Below are positions 59,995 through 64,000 of a stretch of 64,000 nt of DNA, in pieces. This DNA is from Vibrio sp. Hep-1b-8 (GTDB lineage: Bacteria > Pseudomonadota > Gammaproteobacteria > Enterobacterales > Vibrionaceae): NCBI RefSeq assembly GCF_006124995.1, contig NZ_QEWN01000110.1, forward strand, positions 43,040 through 107,039, given 5' to 3'. The notes under the pieces are model-generated. The model was not told the origin of the DNA. It ran no database searches and was given only the letters and a program-made list of their open reading frames with translations. The position numbers were made by a program, and so were the translations under genes. Every line of letters begins with the position of its first letter. Positions within the stretch are counted from its first letter, which is position 1.

Positions 59995-60264
59995 TTAGCG
60001 ACGTAGGCCTAGACGCTTGATTAGATCTTGGTAACGAGAAAGGTTTTTGCCTTTCAGGTAGTCAAGAAGCTTACGACGGCGAGAAACCATACGTAGAAGA
60101 CCACGACGGCTGTGGTGATCGCCTTTGTGCGCTTTGAAGTGACCTTGTAGGTGGTTGATAGAAGCTGTAAGTAGAGCTACTTGAACTTCTGGTGAACCTG
60201 TATCGCCTTCAGTTTGAGCGTATTCTGCAACGATTGCTGCTTTAGTTTCTGCATTCAGAGACAT
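59995..60264 (-). CDS. rpsO: 30S ribosomal protein S15
   Basis: Primary 16S rRNA-binding protein of 89 aa, [20 protein letters not shown] to KRLGLRR, with the conserved [16 protein letters not shown] stretch. RBS AGGAGAG precedes the start. It is the first gene of rpsO-pnp. A leader of about 65 nt contains a GC-rich stem (CGCGCTTCGCG region, 60320-60337) that may take part in S15 autoregulation. Confidence 0.98.
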   Translation of the reverse strand: MSLNAETKAAIVAEYAQTEGDTGSPEVQVALLTASINHLQGHFKAHKGDHHSRRGLLRMVSRRRKLLDYLKGKNLSRYQDLIKRLGLRR

Positions 60265-60337
60265 AATTCTCTCCTAATAAGAGTAAGTTTAAATTTGTAG
60301 CAGCCAATCTCTGATTCAGCCGCTACGCGAAGCGCGG

Positions 60338-60366
60338 ATTATATGAGATGTATATGGGTTAAGCAA
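60338..60366 (-). promoter_or_regulatory. Sigma-70 promoter of rpsO
   Basis: Minus strand -35 TTGCTT (60361-60366), 17-bp spacer, perfect -10 TATAAT (60338-60343). Between this promoter and mtnN (60367-60560) lies non-coding sequence containing CTCG-rich fragments (GATCTCGATTCTCGG, GTTCTCGCCC) resembling the short repeats near 1830-1890, with no gene. Confidence 0.8.
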
Positions 60367-60560
60367 TAGGTAATTGTTCGAGAACATGATGTCTTATTAA
60401 GGAGTAGTTCTGTCAATACCTTTCACACTATAGGTTTTATCAACTTACTGCCCACCCCCACCTCCAGCAGGGCAAAGTCCGATCTCGATTCTCGGAGCGA
60501 AGCGTTCTCGCCCTCTCTAAACTCTCGCAGGGCGCAACCCGTTCCCATCTAGCCCTTTTC

Positions 60561-60569
60561 TGTTACACT
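60561..60569 (+). promoter_or_regulatory. Possible extended -10 promoter of mtnN
   Basis: TGTTACACT fits the extended -10 pattern (TG, one base, TACACT) about 45 bp before the mtnN start. No good -35 is seen at 17 bp. Confidence 0.45.
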
Positions 60570-60612
60570 TAGCACAATTCAATTAGACCCATGTCAATTA
60601 ACAGGATTCATT

Positions 60613-61308
60613 ATGAAAATCGGCATCATCGGTGCAATGGAACAAGAAGTTTCCATCCTTAAACAAGCAATTGAAAACCGCCAAGAAGTAAGCAAAGCAG
60701 GCTGTACTTACTTCTCTGGACAGATCAACGGTGTGGATGTCGTTTTGCTTCAATCCGGCATTGGCAAAGTGTCAGCAGCGGTTGGCACCACAATTTTACT
60801 GGACGAGTACCAACCTGACGTGATCATTAACACTGGCTCTGCGGGTGGTTTTGATTCTAGCCTCAACGTTGGTGATGTTGTGATTTCAACTGAAGTTCGC
60901 CACCACGATGCCGATGTGACGGCATTTGGCTACGAAATGGGGCAAATGGCACAACAACCAGCGGCATTCATTGCAGATGAAAAACTGATGGATGTAGCAG
61001 AGAAAGCGCTGTCACAAATGGAAGATAAGCACGCAGTTCGCGGCCTAATATGTACTGGTGACGCTTTTGTATGTAGTGCGGAACGCCAGGCTTTTATCCG
61101 CAAACACTTCCCATCGGTTGTCGCGGTAGAAATGGAAGCCGCAGCGATCGCTCAAACTTGTCACCAGTTCAAAGTTCCTTTCGTTGTAGTGCGTGCAATC
61201 TCTGATGTGGCTGACAAAGAAGCAGGTATGAGCTTTGATGAGTTTCTTCCGCTAGCCGCTCAAAGCTCATCTGAAATGGTTATCAAGATGGTTGAACTTC
61301 TAAAGTAA
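60613..61308 (+). CDS. mtnN: 5'-methylthioadenosine/S-adenosylhomocysteine nucleosidase (Pfs)
   Basis: Hydrolyses MTA and SAH to adenine plus the thioribose, detoxifying SAM by-products and feeding LuxS for autoinducer-2 synthesis (231 aa). Catalytic residues Glu12 (GAMEQE), Glu175 ([10 protein letters not shown]) and Asp198 (RAISDVAD) are present, with the phosphorylase-fold glycine run NTGSAGGF near residue 73. Start ATG 60613 follows AGGA. It heads a probable operon with the CbiB-like gene 14 bp downstream. Confidence 0.97.
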   Translation: MKIGIIGAMEQEVSILKQAIENRQEVSKAGCTYFSGQINGVDVVLLQSGIGKVSAAVGTTILLDEYQPDVIINTGSAGGFDSSLNVGDVVISTEVRHHDADVTAFGYEMGQMAQQPAAFIADEKLMDVAEKALSQMEDKHAVRGLICTGDAFVCSAERQAFIRKHFPSVVAVEMEAAAIAQTCHQFKVPFVVVRAISDVADKEAGMSFDEFLPLAAQSSSEMVIKMVELLK

Positions 61309-61322
61309 GTTAAAGAGACATC

Positions 61323-62276
61323 ATGGAAGATCTGTTTCAGCAACTCTACTCAAATGGTGCGCTCCTCGTGTTGTGGGGCGCTTTATTATGCCATCTGATA
61401 TTGCCCTTTCCCCGCGAAGCTCATCCAGCCATTTTGTGGCATAAATTCGCCGAGCAATTGGCCGATAAAGTCAACGTAAACAACAGCTACCAGCAAAGTA
61501 TCATTTCAGGCAGCTTAGCTTGGCTACTAATGATTCTGCCTATGCTCGCCGTTTTAATCGCGTTAAAGCCATTGGTTTGGCAGCCGCAACTTTTTGAGCT
61601 GGCCTTTCTCCTTCTTGCCATTGATTGGCGCAATACAGATAAATTTACCGCTCAATTCGTTGCCGCTCTCGCCCGCGAGGACAAAGAGCAAGCAAAGATG
61701 CTAATTAAGCCGCTGATAAATCGCTCCACCGATCCGTTATCGCTACTCGGACTTGGCAAAGCCGGCTCTGAAACCTTGATTATGTCTTACGGGCGTAATG
61801 TCGTTGGAGTACTGTTTTGGTATGCCATTGCTGGCGGTATTGGGGCTTTTGGCTATCGAATGTCGGTAGAACTGGCTCGTGCTTGGTCCCCTTCAAGACA
61901 AAAGTTCTCGCCGTTTGGATTGACTGCTGTGCGTGCTGTCGCCGTCCTCGATTTTATCCCTTTGCGCCTGTTTGCGCTCATGATCGCCGTCGGTCACCGA
62001 GCAAAAGCCTCTGTCCAACTCATTCAACAGCAAGCAAGTTCTTGGCCTCTTCCTGGACCGGCTTGGCTGATCGTCGCTGTGGGCGGTAAGTTGGAGCTAT
62101 CTTTGGGTGGCCCTGCCATCTACGACGGTAAAAAATCCGTACGCGCTAAGCTCGGCGGTCGTATTGCACCATCTGCCATACATGTGGCTCAAGTTCAGAA
62201 GATGTTGGCTTGGCGCATGTTCATTTGGATCATTATTCAAAGCCTGCTTATGGGCCTATTCTATCAAGGTATTTAG
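61323..62276 (+). CDS. CobD/CbiB family cobalamin biosynthesis protein
   Basis: Polytopic membrane protein of 317 aa related to adenosylcobinamide-phosphate synthase, which attaches aminopropanol (phosphate) to cobyric acid. Family features are DPLSLLGLGKAGSETLIMSYGRNVVGVLFWYAIAG around residues 137-170 in place of the classic SRDTxxL segment, and the GGKLELSLGGPAIYDGKKS segment near 250. It is shorter and more diverged than textbook CbiB. Immediately followed by btuF (stop and start adjacent), suggesting a role in corrinoid salvage. Confidence 0.82.
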   Translation: MEDLFQQLYSNGALLVLWGALLCHLILPFPREAHPAILWHKFAEQLADKVNVNNSYQQSIISGSLAWLLMILPMLAVLIALKPLVWQPQLFELAFLLLAIDWRNTDKFTAQFVAALAREDKEQAKMLIKPLINRSTDPLSLLGLGKAGSETLIMSYGRNVVGVLFWYAIAGGIGAFGYRMSVELARAWSPSRQKFSPFGLTAVRAVAVLDFIPLRLFALMIAVGHRAKASVQLIQQQASSWPLPGPAWLIVAVGGKLELSLGGPAIYDGKKSVRAKLGGRIAPSAIHVAQVQKMLAWRMFIWIIIQSLLMGLFYQGI

Positions 62277-63098
62277 ATGCGCCTTATCGTTGCCAGTTTA
62301 GCTGCACTGGTTATTCCCAGCCTTTTCGCAGCCCCCGTCGAGCGAATCATTAGTTTAGCGCCACATGCGACAGAGATTGCTTTCGCTGCGGGACTGGGTG
62401 ACAAGCTTGTTGCGGTCAGTGAGCGTAGCGACTATCCAGAACAGGCAAAAACGCTGGAAAAAGTGTCCAATTATCAGGGCATAAAAATCGAGCGAATCAT
62501 TGCACTTCAACCAGACCTAGTCATCGCTTGGCCCGCAGGTAACCCAAACGGTGAGCTGGAGAAGCTAAAGCAGTTTGGCATCAATATTTATTACTCACAA
62601 ACCTCGTCTCTTAGCGATATCGCTAATAATCTCGAACAGTTAAGTGAATACTCAGACGATCCCAATATAGGCAAACGAGCCGCAGCCGACTTTAGACAAC
62701 AGTTAGAAAAGCTTAAAAACGAGTACCACACAGAAACACCTGTTCGCTACTTCTATCAATTAAGCGCCCAACCCATCATCACCCTCGCCCAAGAGAAATG
62801 GCCAAGTGAGGTATTTACATTCTGCGGGGGCGTCAACGTCTTCGCCGACAGTGTCGCGCCTTATCCTCAAGTTGGGCTGGAACAAGTTATCATCAGTAAC
62901 CCAGATGTCATCTTCTCTTCTGAACATGCTATTGCCGATGGCAATATGTGGCACAAATGGGCAAACCAACTTGATGCTGTTCAAAATAAACATGTCTGGT
63001 CATTAAACTCAGACTGGCTAAACCGACCGACGCCAAGAACACTCTTAGCGGTCAAACAAGTTTGCGAGTATTTTGATAACGTTAGGCGAAAACACTAA
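62277..63098 (+). CDS. btuF: Vitamin B12 ABC transporter substrate-binding protein BtuF
   Basis: Periplasmic cobalamin-binding protein (273 aa) for the BtuCD importer. Signal peptide MRLIVASLAALVIPSLFAA, then RIISLAPHATEIAFAAGLGDKLVAVSERSDYP typical of BtuF, QPDLVIAWPAGNP near residue 80, and EKWPSEVFTFCGGVNVFAD near residue 170. ATG 62277 directly follows the previous stop codon. BtuC and BtuD are not in this window. Confidence 0.93.
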   Translation: MRLIVASLAALVIPSLFAAPVERIISLAPHATEIAFAAGLGDKLVAVSERSDYPEQAKTLEKVSNYQGIKIERIIALQPDLVIAWPAGNPNGELEKLKQFGINIYYSQTSSLSDIANNLEQLSEYSDDPNIGKRAAADFRQQLEKLKNEYHTETPVRYFYQLSAQPIITLAQEKWPSEVFTFCGGVNVFADSVAPYPQVGLEQVIISNPDVIFSSEHAIADGNMWHKWANQLDAVQNKHVWSLNSDWLNRPTPRTLLAVKQVCEYFDNVRRKH

Positions 63099-63171
63099 CG
63101 GTCAATGGTGATATCTCGTACAATCCAGTCTCACTTTTATTCGCAACTTTTTAGTAAGAGATTTTAGTAAC

Positions 63172-63792
63172 ATGGACTCCATGCTGCTTTATTTGATCGA
63201 CTTGTTCGGTACAGCTATTTTTGCCATTTCAGGCGTTCTACTTGCAGGCCGCTTAAAGATGGATCCATTTGGTGTCACCGTTTTGGGCAGTGTCACTGCT
63301 ATCGGTGGCGGTACGATTCGTGATATGGCTCTTGGAGCAACCCCGGTATTCTGGATCACTGACACCAACTACTTATGGACTATCCTAATTACCTGTTTGA
63401 TCACTATGCTCATCGTTCGACGACCAAAACGCCTAGCGTGGTGGGTTTTACCAGTGTGTGATGCGATTGGATTAGCCGTCTTTGTCGGTATTGGTGTAGA
63501 CAAAGCGATGCATTATCAAGATTCAGCGTTGGTCGCTATCATCATGGGTGTAATAACGGGTTGTGGCGGCGGCATCATTCGCGATGTATTAGCGCGTGAA
63601 GTCCCAATGGTACTACGAAGTGAAGTCTATGCGACTGCGTGTTTGATTGGTGGGGTATTCCATACCACAGCCTTAGCGATTGGCTATGATAACGATACAG
63701 CTTTCCTCGCAGGTGTCGCTTCTACACTGATTATTCGCTTAGGCGCTATTCGCTGGCACCTTTCGTTACCGACATTTGCTTTGAACAAATAA
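63172..63792 (+). CDS. TRIC-family cation channel-like membrane protein (UPF0126, YicG-like)
   Basis: Membrane protein of 206 aa with seven predicted helices in two homologous halves. Each half carries the family motif: GSVTAIGGGTIRDMALG near residue 39 and GVITGCGGGIIRDVLARE near residue 126. Prokaryotic TRIC proteins form trimeric cation channels; the physiological role of this branch is unsettled. Start ATG 63172 (or the second ATG at 63181). The stop codon is followed at once by the heptamer array. Confidence 0.9.
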   Translation: MDSMLLYLIDLFGTAIFAISGVLLAGRLKMDPFGVTVLGSVTAIGGGTIRDMALGATPVFWITDTNYLWTILITCLITMLIVRRPKRLAWWVLPVCDAIGLAVFVGIGVDKAMHYQDSALVAIIMGVITGCGGGIIRDVLAREVPMVLRSEVYATACLIGGVFHTTALAIGYDNDTAFLAGVASTLIIRLGAIRWHLSLPTFALNK

Positions 63793-63880
63793 GAGAAACG
63801 AGAAGCGAGAAGCGAGAAGCGAGAAGCGAGAAGCGAGAAGCGAGAAGCGAGAAGCGAGAAGCGAGAAGCGAGAAGCGAGA
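63793..63880. repeat. GAGAAGC heptanucleotide tandem array
   Basis: One variant unit GAGAAAC (63793-63799) is followed by eleven perfect GAGAAGC units (63800-63876) and a partial GAGA. It starts on the base after the TRIC-family stop codon and ends about ten bases before a terminator. The unit length is not a multiple of three. Confidence 0.97.
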
Positions 63881-63889
63881 GATTTTTGG

Positions 63890-63921
63890 AAGGTTGACGT
63901 GAAAGCGTCAACCTTTTTTTC
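63890..63921 (+). terminator. Terminator after the TRIC-family gene and heptamer array
   Basis: AAGGTTGACG (63890-63899) pairs with CGTCAACCTT (63906-63915), loop TGAAAG, followed by T5. The last 80 bases of the window show no further feature. Confidence 0.9.
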
Positions 63922-64000
63922 TGGATTTTAGACGTAAGTCCCTAACAAAAAACTCTGTATCAGATACCTACTCAGCATCTATAGCGTGCACCTCTCGAAG

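Noticed and set aside
63793..63880. CRISPR array
   Set aside because: Direct heptamer repeats without spacers and no cas genes nearby.

Overview
This window is chromosomal core DNA from a marine gammaproteobacterium, almost certainly a Vibrio or close relative. The supporting evidence is the gene set and order: ArcB next to YhcC and glutamate synthase, a cytochrome bc1 operon between sspAB and rplM-rpsI, two tandem GOGAT operons, a CobD/CbiB-BtuF pair after mtnN, and a PAS-GGDEF-EAL gene inside the ubiT/ubiUV cluster. Coding density is high. I see no prophage, insertion sequence, integron or CRISPR array. The species cannot be fixed from the sequence alone.

Layout, left to right. 1-1.1 kb: start of the division/cell-wall cluster (ftsL, rsmH, minus strand). 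1.2-1.7 kb: RNase P RNA with an unusually long, tandemly repeated P3 arm. 1.9-6.2 kb: rsmI divergent from lpoA-yraN-diaA-dolP (peptidoglycan synthase activation, replication timing, outer-membrane integrity). 6.2-12.5 kb, minus: sspAB (stringent response/ClpXP adaptor), petABC (cytochrome bc1), rplM-rpsI, zapE. 12.7-15.9 kb, plus: zapG, degQ, degS (envelope stress proteases). 15.9-22.8 kb, minus: nudF-yqiB-cpdA-yqiA-parE-parC, divergent from tolC (23.1-24.4 kb). 24.5-28.7 kb, minus: a lipoprotein, arcB, a GGDEF remnant and yhcC. 29.2-41.6 kb, plus: two complete glutamate synthase operons, the first of a diverged type and the second of the E. coli type. 41.7 kb: a DUF1499 lipoprotein.

42.2-60.3 kb is a translation/RNA block. 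Reading left to right it is truB-rbfA-infB-nusA-rimP-tRNA-fMet-tRNA-Leu-secG, then a GNAT gene, ubiT, a c-di-GMP enzyme, ubiU, ubiV, a MATE pump with its MarR regulator, then nlpI-pnp-rpsO. Relative to E. coli K-12 this block is circularly permuted: the truB...secG half lies to the left of the yhbS...rpsO half instead of to its right, with all orientations kept. 60.6-63.8 kb, plus: mtnN, a CbiB-like protein, btuF and a TRIC-family membrane protein, whose stop codon is followed directly by a GAGAAGC heptamer array and a terminator.

The most notable signals are: the repeat-expanded RNase P RNA; the circular permutation; two identical 19-bp operators controlling a marR-MATE pair; a 24-codon leader ORF with a strong Shine-Dalgarno sequence overlapping the secG start; an 18-bp palindrome on the tolC promoter; an ArcB that keeps Cys180 but has Tyr at position 241; a long hairpin in the pnp leader; and the paired GOGAT operons. 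I did not find a clearly novel multi-gene system. The candidates for undescribed biology here are mainly RNA-level and regulatory.
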